Shown here piece after piece: positions 37,902 through 48,427 of a DNA stretch of 64,000 nucleotides (positions are counted from its first letter, which is position 1; each line of letters starts with the position of its first letter). Made by a program: the position numbers and the translations under genes. The stretch comes from Pseudomonas sp. TH41 (GTDB taxonomy: Bacteria; Pseudomonadota; Gammaproteobacteria; Pseudomonadales; Pseudomonadaceae): assembly GCF_016650695.1 (NCBI RefSeq), contig NZ_JAEKFH010000003.1:186001-250000 (forward strand). Reading direction: 5' to 3'. Under the pieces are notes generated by a model that was not told the DNA's origin, did not search any database, and saw only the letters and a list, made by a program, of their open reading frames with translations.

Positions 37902-38735
37902 TCAGGCCGATTGGCGCGATTGCAGGCTGCGGCCGGCCAGCAGTGATAGCACGCCATCAATCACTCGAGGGTCGGCGAGCACCCGCTGATGACCACCCTC
38001 TTCCAGGCGCAACAGGCGACTGTCGAACCAGGATTCGTGGATCAGCTGGGACTCCTTGACCGAAACATAGCTGTCATCTTCGGCATGGACGATCAGCCCC
38101 GGCATGTCGAGTTGATAGTGCGCGACGTCCAGCGTCGCGGCGCGCATGCCGACGTCTTTCTCAACCTGACGAATGAACGCCGAACGGGCTTTCGGCGGCA
38201 GCCGCACATGGTGGGCGAAACCGCGCAGCACGCCGAGAATCCGTGCCGGGGCGGCGATTGTCACCAGGGTTTCGGTGCGCAAGCCCAGCTGGACCGCGAG
38301 CATGGCACTGGCGCCCCCCATGGAGTGGCCGATGACTGCTTGCAGCGGCGGCAACTCGGCGGCGGCCTCAAGCATGGCGCGGGCGAACAGCACCACATTG
38401 GCCTCGTGGCCAGGAGAATGGCCATGAGCCGGCCCGTCCAGCGCAACCACGGTGTAACCGGCATCGACCAGCGCGGTGATGAGACTGGCAAATTGCGTCG
38501 GCCGACCTTCCCAACCGTGCATCAGCAACACCGCCGGGCCTTGCCCCCAGCGCAACGCCGAGAGGCCGAAGCGCAAAGTGATTCGTTCGGACCTCGCCAG
38601 CAGTGGCAATTCCCAGTCACGCGGTGGCAGTTCCCGCGGTGTCATGAATGCCAGTCGCATTTTGCTCGCGACCAATGTCGGTGCAAACCAGCCTAAGGTG
38701 CCATTAACGCCACGAACCCACTTCAACGTGCTCAT
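37902..38735 (-). CDS. Alpha/beta hydrolase, Ser nucleophile
   Basis: 277 residues. HGWEGRP carries the oxyanion loop, GHSMGGASA the nucleophilic Ser, and DDSYVS and GGHQRVL the later Asp and His. It follows the TetR gene by about 30 bp on the same strand and is probably the gene that regulator controls. It is an esterase or lipase of unknown substrate. Confidence 0.85.
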   Translation of the reverse strand: MSTLKWVRGVNGTLGWFAPTLVASKMRLAFMTPRELPPRDWELPLLARSERITLRFGLSALRWGQGPAVLLMHGWEGRPTQFASLITALVDAGYTVVALDGPAHGHSPGHEANVVLFARAMLEAAAELPPLQAVIGHSMGGASAMLAVQLGLRTETLVTIAAPARILGVLRGFAHHVRLPPKARSAFIRQVEKDVGMRAATLDVAHYQLDMPGLIVHAEDDSYVSVKESQLIHESWFDSRLLRLEEGGHQRVLADPRVIDGVLSLLAGRSLQSRQSA

Positions 38736-38766
38736 CGCTCTTACTCCTCAGGCCATGGCCTTCAGG

Positions 38767-39306
38767 TCATAGCACCGCCGATTTGGCGGCACGCAGCAAT
38801 CGATCGGACAAATCTCCTGGCCCCAGCGCCCGTGCCAGAGCCAGACCACCGACCATCAAGGCCATGTCGGCCAAGGCTTTGTCGGTGTCTTCCGGGCTGG
38901 CCGCCAACTGCGCGACCATCAACTCCACATGCTCATTCAATGCCACCCGAAACTCGTCCGGCAGACGACCCAACTCGCCGACAGACGCCGGGATCGGGCA
39001 CGCTGATTCAGAGGAGTCACGGTGTTTGCGCGAGAGATAGAACGCAGCGACGAGGGCGCGACGCTCTTCGCCGGTCAACTCGGCATCCATGTCGGCGATC
39101 GAGCCACGACGTCGATCCAGCAGTTGCTTGAAGGCTTCCAGCATCATCGCGTCCTTACTTTCGAAGTGCGCATAGAAGCCGCCGACGGTCAGGCCGGCTG
39201 CGCCCATCACTTCGCCCACGCTCGGTTCGGCCGGGCCGCGCTGGATCAGTGCTGCACTGGCAGCCTTGAGGATGCGTTCACGGGTTTGAGCTTTTTTATC
39301 GTTCAT
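38767..39306 (-). CDS. TetR-family repressor
   Basis: 179 residues: N-terminal HTH with VGEVMGAAGLTVGGFYAHFESKDAM (about 26-50), then a helical ligand domain of the TetR_C type. Its promoter overlaps an inverted repeat, suggesting autoregulation together with the downstream hydrolase. The corresponding P. aeruginosa gene, as I recall it, also lies near gltX. Confidence 0.9.
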   Translation of the reverse strand: MNDKKAQTRERILKAASAALIQRGPAEPSVGEVMGAAGLTVGGFYAHFESKDAMMLEAFKQLLDRRRGSIADMDAELTGEERRALVAAFYLSRKHRDSSESACPIPASVGELGRLPDEFRVALNEHVELMVAQLAASPEDTDKALADMALMVGGLALARALGPGDLSDRLLRAAKSAVL

Positions 39307-39332
39307 CGTTGCCTCCGAATATTACGACTAGA

Positions 39333-39360
39333 ATATTATTCTCATAATAATTTTTCGCAA
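39333..39360 (-). promoter_or_regulatory. Promoter and operator of the tetR-hydrolase operon
   Basis: Minus-strand TTGCGA (complement of 39355-39360), a 16-bp spacer and TAATAT (complement of 39333-39338). A TATTAT-TCTC-ATAATA inverted repeat (39334-39349) overlaps the -10 box, an expected TetR operator position. Confidence 0.6.
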
Positions 39361-39431
39361 GTCGTGGATGTGACCGCTGGTCTGAAGAACAGTTTGAAAG
39401 AATTGGGGGATTTGGCCAAACGCCAGACAAA

Positions 39432-39464
39432 CAAAAGGGCCATTCAATAATTGAATGACCCTTA
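39432..39464 (-). terminator. Terminator of the tRNA Glu-Ala operon
   Basis: Minus-strand stem AAGGGTCATTCAA/TTGAATGGCCCTT followed by TTGTTTG, 26 bp after the last tRNA-Glu. Confidence 0.8.
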
Positions 39465-39489
39465 TAAAATCCCGCAGAGCGGGTAATCG

Positions 39490-39565
39490 TGGCGTCCCCT
39501 AGGGGACTCGAACCCCTGTTACCGCCGTGAAAGGGCGGTGTCCTAGGCCACTAGACGAAGGGGAC
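39490..39565 (-). tRNA. tRNA-Glu(TTC), copy 2 of operon
   Basis: 76 nt with CCA; anticodon loop CTTTCAC (UUC). Acceptor GTCCCCT/AGGGGAC. It appears identical to the copy at 39775-39850. Confidence 0.95.
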
Positions 39566-39645
39566 GCAAAACCTTCTATACAACTGATCAGTGCTGAGAG
39601 CTGATCGATTCAAGGCCGGTGTGGCCAGACCTTGAACTGTAAAAT
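39566..39645 (-). other. Structured spacer between tRNA-Ala and tRNA-Glu (distal copy)
   Basis: Holds two hairpins: GATCAG/CTGATC and TCAAGG/CCTTGA. The spacer at 39851-39929 keeps both stems but with paired base changes, as covarying structures would. Confidence 0.65.
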
Positions 39646-39721
<76 letters not shown>

Positions 39722-39774
39722 AGATTTTTCGCCTCGCGGCGGAGCGACATCTTGCAACATCGCTTCTGTAAAAC

Positions 39775-39850
39775 TGGCGTCCCCTAGGGGACTCGAACCC
39801 CTGTTACCGCCGTGAAAGGGCGGTGTCCTAGGCCACTAGACGAAGGGGAC
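39775..39850 (-). tRNA. tRNA-Glu(TTC), copy 1 of operon
   Basis: 76 nt, anticodon loop CTTTCAC. Starts repeat about 285 bp apart along the operon, showing a tandem duplication of the Ala-Glu unit. Confidence 0.95.
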
Positions 39851-39929
39851 GCAAACCCTTCTATACAACTGATCAACGCTTAGTGTTGATCGCTTCAAGA
39901 CCGGTGTGGCCAGGTCTTGAAGTGTAAAT
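39851..39929 (-). other. Structured spacer between tRNA-Ala and tRNA-Glu (proximal copy)
   Basis: GATCAAC/GTTGATC and TCAAGACC/GGTCTTGA hairpins stand in the same places as in the distal copy, separated by the conserved CGGTGTGGCC. Confidence 0.65.
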
Positions 39930-40005
<76 letters not shown>

Positions 40006-40026
40006 TCATCGCTGAGGACGGGGCGA

Positions 40027-40055
40027 ATCTTAATGGCGCATCGGAAGGCTGTCAA
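40027..40055 (-). promoter_or_regulatory. Promoter of the tRNA Ala-Glu-Ala-Glu operon
   Basis: Minus-strand perfect TTGACA (complement of 40050-40055), a 17-bp spacer and TAAGAT (complement of 40027-40032). Confidence 0.8.
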
Positions 40056-40145
40056 ACTTATTTTTAACAATTTCCGAAGTTTTTTGCCGACTTAACAATC
40101 ACTTACCGCCCTCCCCCGTAAATTCGGGGTTACGCCGAAGGCAAA

Positions 40146-40226
40146 GATCAAAAGATCGCAGCCTTCGGCAGCTCCTACAGGGGAATGCATTTCAAATGTA
40201 GGAGCTGGCGTAGCCTGCGATCTTTT
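40146..40226. repeat. REP palindrome pair, GATCGCAGCC family
   Basis: One arm is canonical (GATCGCAGCCTTCGGCAGCT); the other has diverged (AGCTGGCGTAGCCTGCGATC), directly after gltX. Confidence 0.8.
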
Positions 40227-40231
40227 CGGAA

Positions 40232-41713
40232 TCAGGCGATGTTGCCCAGGAGTTTTTCCCACTCCTTGTTTTCCTTCTTCGACACACCACCCAGCAGGTC
40301 GATGGCCTGGCGCAGACGGAAACGGGTCAGGTCCGGACCGAGGATTTCCATTGCGTCGAGCACCGACACCGAGCTGGCCTGGCCAGTGATCGCCGCAAAC
40401 ATCAACGGCATGGCGTCACGGAGTTTCAGTTCCAGGGACTCGACCACCGCCTGAATCGTCGCAGTGATGCTGTCCTTCTCCCATTGACGCAGGCTTTCGA
40501 GCTTCCACAGGATCAACTGCATCAACTGACGAACCTGATCGCCCGACAGTTTCTTCGATTCAAACAGCTTGGCATCCGGGTTCACGCCACCGGCGAAGAA
40601 GAATCCGGCCAGCGGTGCAACCTGGCTGAAGGTTTCAACACGGCCCTGTACGTGCGGTGCGATCTTCATCATGTACTCAGGGTTCAGCGCCCAGGTCTGC
40701 AAGCGAGAGGCGAACTCTTCCACCGGCAAGTCACGCAGCCATTGGCCGTTGAGCCACGACAGCTTCTCGATGTCGAAAATCGGCCCGCCGAGGGAGACAC
40801 GGCTCAGGTCGAAGTTATCGACCATTTCCTGCAGTGAAAACTTCTCACGCTCGTCCGGCATCGACCAGCCCATGCGACCCAGGTAGTTGAGCATCGCTTC
40901 CGGCATGAAACCCATGCGCTCATAGAACGTCACCGAGGTCGGGTTCTTGCGCTTGGACAGCTTGCTCTTGTCCGGGTTACGCAGCAGCGGCATGTAGCAC
41001 AGTTCCGGTTGTTCCCAGCCGAAGTACTCGTAAAGCAGGATCAGTTTCGGTGCCGATGGCAGCCACTCTTCACCGCGCAATACGTGGGTGATGCCCATCA
41101 AGTGGTCATCGACCACGTTGGCCAGGAAGTATGTCGGCAGGCCGTCGGTCTTCATCAGCACTTGCATGTCCATGCGATCCCACGGGATCTCGACGTCGCC
41201 ACGCAGCATGTCAGGCACCACACAAACACCTTCGCTCGGCACTTTCATGCGGATGACGTGCGGCTCGCCAGCGGCAAGACGACGATCAACTTCTTCTTTC
41301 GACAGCAGCAGCGCACGACCGTCGTAACGTGGGGTTTCGCCGCGAGCCATTTGCTCGGCGCGCATCTGGTCGAGTTCTTCGGCAGTACAGAAGCATGGGA
41401 ACGCGTGGCCCATTTCTACTAGCTGCTGGCAGTACTTCTGATAGATGTCGCCGCGCTCGCTTTGACGGTAAGGACCGTGCGGGCCGCCGACGTCCGGGCC
41501 TTCGCTCCAGTCGATACCCAACCAGCGCAAGGCGTCGAAAATCTGCTGTTCGGACTCGCGGGTCGAACGCAATTGGTCGGTGTCTTCAATCCGCAGGATG
41601 AACTCACCGCCATGCTGCTTGGCAAAGCAGTAGTTGAACAAAGCGATGTAAGCGGTACCTACGTGGGGATCCCCGGTAGGCGATGGCGCGATGCGAGTGC
41701 GGACGGTGGTCAT
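40232..41713 (-). CDS. gltX: Glutamyl-tRNA synthetase
   Basis: 493 residues from ATG at 41713 ([14 protein letters not shown]). A class I synthetase with the HIGH-equivalent PTGDPHVGT at 12-20 and the KMSKS-equivalent KLSKRK. It charges tRNA-Glu. The tRNA-Glu operon lies directly downstream on the same strand but has its own promoter, so synthetase and substrate tRNA are neighbours. Confidence 0.97.
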   Translation of the reverse strand: MTTVRTRIAPSPTGDPHVGTAYIALFNYCFAKQHGGEFILRIEDTDQLRSTRESEQQIFDALRWLGIDWSEGPDVGGPHGPYRQSERGDIYQKYCQQLVEMGHAFPCFCTAEELDQMRAEQMARGETPRYDGRALLLSKEEVDRRLAAGEPHVIRMKVPSEGVCVVPDMLRGDVEIPWDRMDMQVLMKTDGLPTYFLANVVDDHLMGITHVLRGEEWLPSAPKLILLYEYFGWEQPELCYMPLLRNPDKSKLSKRKNPTSVTFYERMGFMPEAMLNYLGRMGWSMPDEREKFSLQEMVDNFDLSRVSLGGPIFDIEKLSWLNGQWLRDLPVEEFASRLQTWALNPEYMMKIAPHVQGRVETFSQVAPLAGFFFAGGVNPDAKLFESKKLSGDQVRQLMQLILWKLESLRQWEKDSITATIQAVVESLELKLRDAMPLMFAAITGQASSVSVLDAMEILGPDLTRFRLRQAIDLLGGVSKKENKEWEKLLGNIA

Positions 41714-41932
41714 GGCAAGTCTCGAAATGAAGATAAAACAAAGGGCGAATGGTAACAGGCGATGCCCGCCCGGCTCCAGTGAACAGGGCATTTAAGCCAA
41801 GGTTGCGTCTACAACGCACGTATGCGGCGGTGAATGGCCGAATATCAGCCGATGGCATTTACCGTTTATCGGCTGTATGCCAGATTCGCCTGCTGATAAC
41901 TTCCTTACACTTTCTCGACTACAGTTTGCCCC

Positions 41933-42982
41933 ATGCCTGCCCAACTCAAGCGTCGCCTGTTTAGTTTCTTATTGATCGTCCTGCTGATTGCCGGGGGCTT
42001 TTTTGCCCAGTGGTTCTTCAAGGGACGGTTTTATGAAAGCACTGACAATGCCTATGTCCAGGGCGAGATCACCCGTGTGTCGAGTCAGTTGGGGGCGCGC
42101 ATCGAACAGGTGCTGGTGCAGGACAACCAGCACGTCGAGAAAGGCCAGCTGCTGATCAAGCTCGAAGGCGACGACTTCCATCTCGCCGTCGACCGCGCCA
42201 ACGCCACCCTCGCGACGCGTCAGGCCGAACGCCTGCAAGCCCAGAGTAAACTGACCCAGCAAGCCAGCCTGATCGCCGCCAGCGATGCGCAAGTGGCCTC
42301 CAGCCAGGCCAGCCTCGGCCGCTCGCAGATCGACTTGTCCCGCGCGCAAACCCTGCGCAAACCCGGTTACGTCTCGGAAGAGCGAGTCACCACCCTCTCC
42401 GCCGACAATCACATTGCCCGCTCACAAGTGACCAAGGCCCAGGCGGACGCGCAAAGTCAGCGCCAGCAAGTCAATGCCCTGAGCGCCGAGATCAAGCGTC
42501 TCGACGCCATGATCGCCACCGCGAAAACCGACCTGGCCCAGGCTGAACTGAACCTTACCCGCAGCGAAATCCACGCCCCCATCAGCGGCCTGATCGGCCA
42601 GCGCGCCGCCCGCGAAGGCCAATACGTGCAGGCCGGCGCCTATCTGATGTCGATCGTTCCGGACCAGGACATCTGGATTCAGGCCAATTTCAAGGAAACC
42701 CAAATCGGCCGCATGCAGCCCGGCCAGAAAGCCGAGCTGACCTTTGACGCCTACAGCAACACGCCGATCAACGCGCGGGTCGACAGCCTGTTCGCCGCTT
42801 CAGGTGCGCAGTTCAGCCTCTTGCCGCCGGACAATGCCACCGGCAACTTCACCAAAGTCGTACAAAGAATTCCGGTAAAACTGACCTTCGCCGCGGACAA
42901 TCCGCTGCACGGCAAGATCCGTCCGGGCATGTCGGTCACCGCGAAAGTGAACATCAAAGACGCCCCTGACGATGGCCGGTGA
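41933..42982 (+). CDS. emrA: EmrA-type membrane fusion protein
   Basis: 349 residues: a short cytoplasmic start, one membrane anchor (about 9-28), a biotinyl-lipoyl half motif (STDNAYVQGEITRVSS), a long coiled-coil hairpin rich in Gln/Ala (about 80-200) and the barrel domain. It joins the inner membrane EmrB pump to an outer membrane channel for drug export. It overlaps emrB by 11 bp, so the two are coupled. No MarR-type regulator is adjacent. Confidence 0.9.
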   Translation: MPAQLKRRLFSFLLIVLLIAGGFFAQWFFKGRFYESTDNAYVQGEITRVSSQLGARIEQVLVQDNQHVEKGQLLIKLEGDDFHLAVDRANATLATRQAERLQAQSKLTQQASLIAASDAQVASSQASLGRSQIDLSRAQTLRKPGYVSEERVTTLSADNHIARSQVTKAQADAQSQRQQVNALSAEIKRLDAMIATAKTDLAQAELNLTRSEIHAPISGLIGQRAAREGQYVQAGAYLMSIVPDQDIWIQANFKETQIGRMQPGQKAELTFDAYSNTPINARVDSLFAASGAQFSLLPPDNATGNFTKVVQRIPVKLTFAADNPLHGKIRPGMSVTAKVNIKDAPDDGR

Positions 42983-44522
42983 TCAACTGATCCGCCCGGT
43001 CGGCGAGCCGACTCGGCGGGACTGGATTGCGGTGATGAGTGTGATGCTCGGCGCATTCATGGCGGTGCTCGACATCCAGATCACCAACTCTTCGCTCAAG
43101 GACATTCAGGGCGCGCTGTCAGCGACACTGGAAGAAGGTTCGTGGATTTCCACGTCTTATCTGGTCGCGGAAATCATCATGATTCCGCTGACGGCATGGC
43201 TGGTCCAGTTGCTTTCGGCGCGACGCTTGGCGGTATGGGTGTCGCTGGGGTTTCTCGCGGCCTCCCTGCTCTGCTCCATGGCGTGGAGCCTGGAGAGCAT
43301 GATTGTCTTCCGTGCCTTGCAGGGCTTCACCGGCGGCGCACTTATTCCGCTGGCGTTCACGCTGACGCTGATCAAACTCCCCGAGCACCATCGCGCCAAG
43401 GGCATGGCGATGTTTGCCATGACCGCGACGTTTGCGCCCTCCATCGGCCCGACCCTCGGCGGCTGGCTGACGGAAAACTGGGGCTGGGAATACATCTTCT
43501 ACATCAACGTGCCGCCCGGCCTGATCATGATCGCGGGCCTGATGTATGGCCTGGAGAAGAAAGAAGCGCACTGGGAGTTGCTGAAAAGCACCGACTACAT
43601 GGGCATTCTCACCCTGGGCGTGGGCCTCGGCTGTTTGCAGGTGTTCCTGGAGGAAGGCCATCGCAAGGACTGGCTGGAGTCGAACCTGATCGTGACCTTG
43701 GGCAGCATTGCGCTGATCAGCCTCATCACCTTTGTGATCGTGCAGTTTTCCAAGCCCAATCCGCTGATCAATCTCGGGATCCTGGGCAATCGCAACTTCG
43801 GCTTATCGAGCATTTCCAGTGTCGGGATGGGGGTCGGGCTGTACGGCTCGATCTATCTGTTGCCGCTGTACCTCGCGCAGATCCAGAACTACAACGCCCT
43901 GCAGATCGGCGAAGTGATTATGTGGATGGGCGTGCCACAGCTGTTTCTGATACCGCTGGTGCCGAAGCTGATGAAGGTCGTTTCGCCGAAATGGCTGTGC
44001 ACGCTGGGCTTCGGGCTGTTCGGGCTGGCCAGTTTTTCTTCGGGGGTGCTGAACCCGGACTTCGCCGGGCCGCAGTTCAATCAGATCCAGCTCGTCCGGG
44101 CGCTGGGCCAGCCGCTGATCATGGTGACCATCTCGCTGATCGCCACGGCGTACATCCTGCCGCAGGACGCGGGGTCGGCGTCGAGCCTGTTCAACATCCT
44201 GCGTAACCTGGGGGGCGCAATTGGCATCGCCCTCCTCGCCACGTTACTGGATGCGCGGACCAAGACCTACTTTGATTATTTGCGCGAATCCATCGTGCCG
44301 GGCAACCCGCAAGTGGCCGAGAGGATGGCGTCGTTGACGGATCGATTAGGTAGTGAGACGGCGGCGCTGGGCAAGCTCAGTGAGATTGCGCATCAGCAAG
44401 CGTCGATCATGGCGTACAACGACGCGTTTCATTTTGTCGGGATTGCGTTGGGGATCAGCATGATTGCGGTGTTGTTGACCAGGAAGTTGCCGGCGGGGTT
44501 GAAGGCTGGCGAAGCGCATTGA
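42972..44522 (+). CDS. emrB: EmrB-type MFS multidrug transporter, DHA2 family
   Basis: 516 residues with about 14 membrane helices. ITNSSLKDIQGAL and the motif-C region FAPSIGPTLGGWL are those of the DHA2 drug-H+ antiporters. With EmrA and an outer membrane factor it forms a tripartite exporter. No outer membrane partner is encoded here. A REP pair follows. Confidence 0.92.
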   Translation: MAGDQLIRPVGEPTRRDWIAVMSVMLGAFMAVLDIQITNSSLKDIQGALSATLEEGSWISTSYLVAEIIMIPLTAWLVQLLSARRLAVWVSLGFLAASLLCSMAWSLESMIVFRALQGFTGGALIPLAFTLTLIKLPEHHRAKGMAMFAMTATFAPSIGPTLGGWLTENWGWEYIFYINVPPGLIMIAGLMYGLEKKEAHWELLKSTDYMGILTLGVGLGCLQVFLEEGHRKDWLESNLIVTLGSIALISLITFVIVQFSKPNPLINLGILGNRNFGLSSISSVGMGVGLYGSIYLLPLYLAQIQNYNALQIGEVIMWMGVPQLFLIPLVPKLMKVVSPKWLCTLGFGLFGLASFSSGVLNPDFAGPQFNQIQLVRALGQPLIMVTISLIATAYILPQDAGSASSLFNILRNLGGAIGIALLATLLDARTKTYFDYLRESIVPGNPQVAERMASLTDRLGSETAALGKLSEIAHQQASIMAYNDAFHFVGIALGISMIAVLLTRKLPAGLKAGEAH

Positions 44523-44537
44523 GACCGGCGCAGTACC

Positions 44538-44637
44538 TGTAGGAGCGAGCTCGCTCGCGAAAAACCCGAGAGCCCCAAGGGGTGTCAGGTTTGACGCGTT
44601 ATCGTTGAAGACCATCGCGAGCAAGCTCGCTCCTACA
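44538..44637. repeat. REP palindrome pair, TGTAGGAGCGAGC family
   Basis: Arms from 44538 and to 44637, filling the space between the convergent emrB and uvrB ends. Confidence 0.85.
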
Positions 44638-46648
44638 CAGCGATCAACCGCTCCCGCAGCTTGGTGATCTCATCACGCATCTGCGCCGCCGCCTCGAACT
44701 CCAGATCACGCGCCAACGAGTACATCTTCTCTTCCAGCGCCTTGATGCGCTTGGCGACTTCCCCCGGTGAGCGCAGTTCGGCCTCGTATCTGGCGTTTTC
44801 CTCGGCCGCCTTGGCCATGCCCTTGCGCTTCTTGCTGCGCGAGCCCGGCACAGTAGCGCCTTCCATGATGTCGGCGACATCCTTGAACACACCCTTGGGC
44901 GTAATGCCATTGGCCAGGTTGAACGCGATCTGCTTGTCGCGACGACGCTCGGTTTCGCCAATCGCCCGCTCCATGGAACCGGTAATGCGATCCGCATACA
45001 GAATCGCCCGACCATTTAGGTTGCGCGCCGCGCGGCCGATGGTCTGGATCAGCGAGCGCTCGGAACGCAGGAAGCCTTCCTTGTCCGCATCGAGAATCGC
45101 CACCAAGGACACTTCCGGCATGTCCAGGCCTTCACGCAGCAGGTTGATCCCTACCAGCACATCAAAAGTGCCCAGACGCAAATCACGGATGATTTCGACC
45201 CGCTCGACCGTGTCGATGTCCGAGTGCAGGTAACGCACGCGCACGCCGTGGTCGGCCAGGTAATCGGTCAAATCTTCGGACATACGCTTGGTCAGCGTGG
45301 TCACCAGCACCCGCTCTTCCAGCGCCACGCGCTTGCCGATTTCCGAGAGCAAATCGTCGACCTGAGTCAGTGCTGGACGAATTTCGATTTGCGGGTCCAC
45401 CAGACCCGTCGGGCGCACCAGTTGCTCGACGACGCGACCGGCGTGTTCCGCCTCGTAATTGCCCGGCGTGGCCGAGACAAAAATCGTCTGCGGGCTGATG
45501 TTTTCGAACTCGTCGAACCGCATTGGCCGGTTATCCAGCGCGGACGGCAGACGGAAGCCGTACTCCACCAGCGTTTCTTTACGCGAGCGGTCGCCCTTAT
45601 ACATGGCGCCGACCTGCGGCACGCTGACATGAGATTCGTCGATCACCAGCAAGGCGTCCGCCGGCAGGTAGTCGAACAAGGTGGGCGGCGCCTCACCGGA
45701 CGCACGGCCGGACAGATAGCGCGAGTAGTTTTCGATGCCGTTGCAGTAGCCCAGTTCGAGAATCATCTCCAGGTCGAAACGGGTGCGTTGCTCCAGGCGC
45801 TGAGCCTCAACCAGTTTATTGTTGGAGCGCAAGTATTCCAGGCGCTCCTGCAACTCGACCTTGATCCCTTCGATGGCACCCAGCAGGGTTTCCCGTGGCG
45901 TCACGTAGTGGCTTTTCGGATAGAAGGTGAAGCGCGGTAGCTTGCGGATCACCTCGCCGGTCAACGGATCGAAGGCGGACAGGCTCTCGACTTCGTCATC
46001 GAACAGTTCAATGCGGATCGCTTCAAAATCGGATTCCGCCGGGTGGATATCAATCACATCACCGCGCACGCGGAAGGTCGCACGGGCGAAATCCATGTCG
46101 TTACGGGTGTATTGCAAATCGGCGAGACGGCGCAGTAAAGCTCGCTGGTCGAGTTTGTCGCCGCGATCCACGTGCAGCACCATCTTCAAATAGGTTTCCG
46201 GGCTGCCCAAACCGTAGATGCACGACACCGTGGTGACGATGATTGCGTCCTTGCGCTCCAGCAACGCTTTAGTCGCGGACAGACGCATCTGCTCGATGTG
46301 GTCGTTGATCGAGGCATCTTTCTCGATGAACGTGTCCGAGGACGGCACGTAGGCCTCGGGCTGGTAGTAGTCGTAGTAGGAAACGAAGTATTCAACGGCG
46401 TTGTTCGGGAAGAACGCCTTGAATTCGCCATACAACTGCGCAGCCAGCGTCTTGTTCGGCGCCAGCACCAGGGTCGGACGCTGCACTTGGGCGATCACGT
46501 TGGCGATGCTGAAGGTCTTGCCCGAGCCGGTCACACCGAGCAACGTCTGGTGCGCCAGCCCGGCTTCGATACCCTCGACCATCAGGCGGATGGCTTCCGG
46601 CTGATCGCCGGCGGGCTCGAAGCGGGTGACTAGCTGGAATTCAGACAT
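44633..46648 (-). CDS. uvrB: Excinuclease ABC subunit B
   Basis: 671 residues. Walker A GVTGSGKT (38-45), helicase motif II DESH, the SF2 motif QTIGRAARN and the C-terminal UVR motif ([23 protein letters not shown]). UvrB forms the pre-incision complex in nucleotide excision repair. No convincing LexA box was found upstream. Its 3' end runs into the last bases of the REP pair. Confidence 0.97.
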   Translation of the reverse strand: MSEFQLVTRFEPAGDQPEAIRLMVEGIEAGLAHQTLLGVTGSGKTFSIANVIAQVQRPTLVLAPNKTLAAQLYGEFKAFFPNNAVEYFVSYYDYYQPEAYVPSSDTFIEKDASINDHIEQMRLSATKALLERKDAIIVTTVSCIYGLGSPETYLKMVLHVDRGDKLDQRALLRRLADLQYTRNDMDFARATFRVRGDVIDIHPAESDFEAIRIELFDDEVESLSAFDPLTGEVIRKLPRFTFYPKSHYVTPRETLLGAIEGIKVELQERLEYLRSNNKLVEAQRLEQRTRFDLEMILELGYCNGIENYSRYLSGRASGEAPPTLFDYLPADALLVIDESHVSVPQVGAMYKGDRSRKETLVEYGFRLPSALDNRPMRFDEFENISPQTIFVSATPGNYEAEHAGRVVEQLVRPTGLVDPQIEIRPALTQVDDLLSEIGKRVALEERVLVTTLTKRMSEDLTDYLADHGVRVRYLHSDIDTVERVEIIRDLRLGTFDVLVGINLLREGLDMPEVSLVAILDADKEGFLRSERSLIQTIGRAARNLNGRAILYADRITGSMERAIGETERRRDKQIAFNLANGITPKGVFKDVADIMEGATVPGSRSKKRKGMAKAAEENARYEAELRSPGEVAKRIKALEEKMYSLARDLEFEAAAQMRDEITKLRERLIAV

Positions 46649-46985
46649 GAACTACCTCTGGATCGCGCCGGCCTGGTCAAACCGGACAGGAACGAGAAAG
46701 ACCGCAAACGACCGACGTCGCCCGAGGAAAAAACTGGATTGTGCTCAATGTGGAGCCGATTGCTGTCGCTTTCAAGGCAAACGTCCTACATCGCGTAAAG
46801 ACTTCGACGCTGCCAATCGACTAACGGTCGAAAAATAATCGGAAAAACTTACTGTAAAAGCGGAATCGTCTGTCGCCATCAATCGCGGATGACCTCTATA
46901 CTAGCTCCCCGTTTGTGCACCGCTCTAGTGCATTCGGCTGGAGCGCGACACGTCCCTCCACACTCCATTCAGAGCCGCCGCAAAA
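46649..46985. promoter_or_regulatory. Shared upstream region of uvrB and the aminotransferase gene
   Basis: No gene is supported. A TATACT box (46897-46902) about 85 bp before the aminotransferase start, with a weak TCGCCA 18 bp upstream, is a possible promoter. uvrB must be read from the opposite side. Confidence 0.4.
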
Positions 46986-48182
46986 ATGAGCCTGTTCTCC
47001 GCTGTCGAAATGGCACCACGCGATCCAATCCTGGGCCTCAACGAAGCATTCAACGCCGATACCCGTACCAACAAGGTCAACCTGGGGGTCGGTGTTTACT
47101 GCAACGAGGAGGGGCGAATTCCTCTCTTGCGCGCCGTTGTCGAAGCCGAGACGATTCGCGCCGCTCAACACGTGTCCCGTGGCTACTTGCCGATCGACGG
47201 CATCGCCGCCTATGACCAGGCGGTGCAAAAGCTGTTGTTCGGTAATGACTCGCCGCTGATCGCCGCAGGCCGGGTTATCACGACCCAAGCCGTTGGCGGT
47301 ACTGGCGCTCTGAAAATCGGTGCCGATTTCCTCAAGCAATTGCTGCCAGACGCCGTCGTAGCGATCAGCAACCCAAGCTGGGAAAACCACCGCGCGCTGT
47401 TCGAAACCGCCGGCTTCCCGGTGCAGAACTACCGTTACTACGATGCCGCGACCCACGACGTAAACCGTGCCGGCCTGCTGGAAGACCTGAATGCCCTGCC
47501 TAACGGCTCGATCGTTGTGCTGCACGCTTGCTGCCACAACCCGACCGGCGTGGACTTGAGCCCGGCGGACTGGAAAAACGTTCTGGAAGTCGTTAAGGCC
47601 AAAGGTCACGTGCCGTTCCTCGACATGGCCTACCAGGGCTTTGGCGACGGCATCGACGAAGACGCCGCTGCGGTACGTCTGTTCGCAGAATCGGGCTTGA
47701 CCTTCTTCGTCTCCAGCTCGTTCTCCAAATCCTTCTCGCTGTACGGCGAGCGCGTTGGCGCCCTGTCGATCGTCAGCGAATCGAAAGAAGAAAGCGCGCG
47801 CGTGCTGTCGCAGGTCAAACGCGTGATCCGCACCAACTACTCCAACCCGCCAACCCACGGTGCAAGCATCGTCGCCGCGGTGCTCAACAGCCCGGAACTG
47901 CGCGCCCAGTGGGAAGAAGAACTGGCCGAAATGCGCTTGCGTATTCGTGGCATGCGCATCCAGATGGTGGACCTGCTGGCGAAAAACGCTCCACAGCGCG
48001 ACTTCAGCTTCGTCGGTCGCCAGCGCGGCATGTTCTCCTACTCCGGCCTGACGGTTGAGCAAGTGACCCGTCTGCGCAACGAGTTCGGCATCTACGCCCT
48101 GGACACTGGCCGCATCTGCGTGGCTGCGCTGAACCAGAGCAACATTGATGCCGTGACCCAGGCCATCGTTCAGGTGATCTGA
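46986..48182 (+). CDS. Aromatic/aspartate-type amino acid aminotransferase
   Basis: 398 residues of aminotransferase class I, subgroup Ialpha (AspC/TyrB/PhhC). The PLP lysine is in SSSFSKSFSLYGERVG (about residue 246), with CCHNPTGVD earlier and the substrate-carboxylate Arg near the C-terminus. It interconverts aromatic or acidic amino acids with their keto acids. It lies next to uvrB as in P. aeruginosa (I recall an amino acid aminotransferase there). TyrB and PhhC cannot be told apart by eye. Confidence 0.9.
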   Translation: MSLFSAVEMAPRDPILGLNEAFNADTRTNKVNLGVGVYCNEEGRIPLLRAVVEAETIRAAQHVSRGYLPIDGIAAYDQAVQKLLFGNDSPLIAAGRVITTQAVGGTGALKIGADFLKQLLPDAVVAISNPSWENHRALFETAGFPVQNYRYYDAATHDVNRAGLLEDLNALPNGSIVVLHACCHNPTGVDLSPADWKNVLEVVKAKGHVPFLDMAYQGFGDGIDEDAAAVRLFAESGLTFFVSSSFSKSFSLYGERVGALSIVSESKEESARVLSQVKRVIRTNYSNPPTHGASIVAAVLNSPELRAQWEEELAEMRLRIRGMRIQMVDLLAKNAPQRDFSFVGRQRGMFSYSGLTVEQVTRLRNEFGIYALDTGRICVAALNQSNIDAVTQAIVQVI

Positions 48183-48196
48183 GTCTCGCACGACAC

Positions 48197-48231
48197 GAAA
48201 AACGGGAAGCCTTTGGGCTTCCCGTTTTTTA
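48197..48231 (+). terminator. Terminator of the aminotransferase gene
   Basis: AAAACGGGAAGCC-TTTG-GGCTTCCCGTTTTTT: strong stem and T-run beginning 15 bp after the stop. Confidence 0.9.
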
Positions 48232-48289
48232 TTTGTCTCAGATAATTCTCAACCCGACAATCAAGCCCTCTAGACTGCACACATCTACC

Positions 48290-48389
48290 TGTAGGAGCGA
48301 GCTTGCTCGCGATGGACGTTAACGATGACGCGCACTATCTGGATGTGATCACCGCCCTCAAGTTTTTCGCGAGCAAGCTCGCTCCTACA
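48290..48389. repeat. REP palindrome pair, TGTAGGAGCGAGC family
   Basis: Arms from 48290 and to 48389, 39 bp before the next start codon; it may supply part of the leader of the small membrane-protein gene. Confidence 0.85.
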
Positions 48390-48427
48390 GGTTGTGTGTA
48401 CATCCGAGATTTCTTACGAGAACCCAC

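Noticed and set aside
46626..46838. Small open frame upstream of the aminotransferase gene
   Set aside because: Overlaps the uvrB start and has a biased basic composition without start signals.
46649..46985. LexA box before uvrB
   Set aside because: No CTGT-N8-ACAG palindrome is present; only isolated CTGT words occur.
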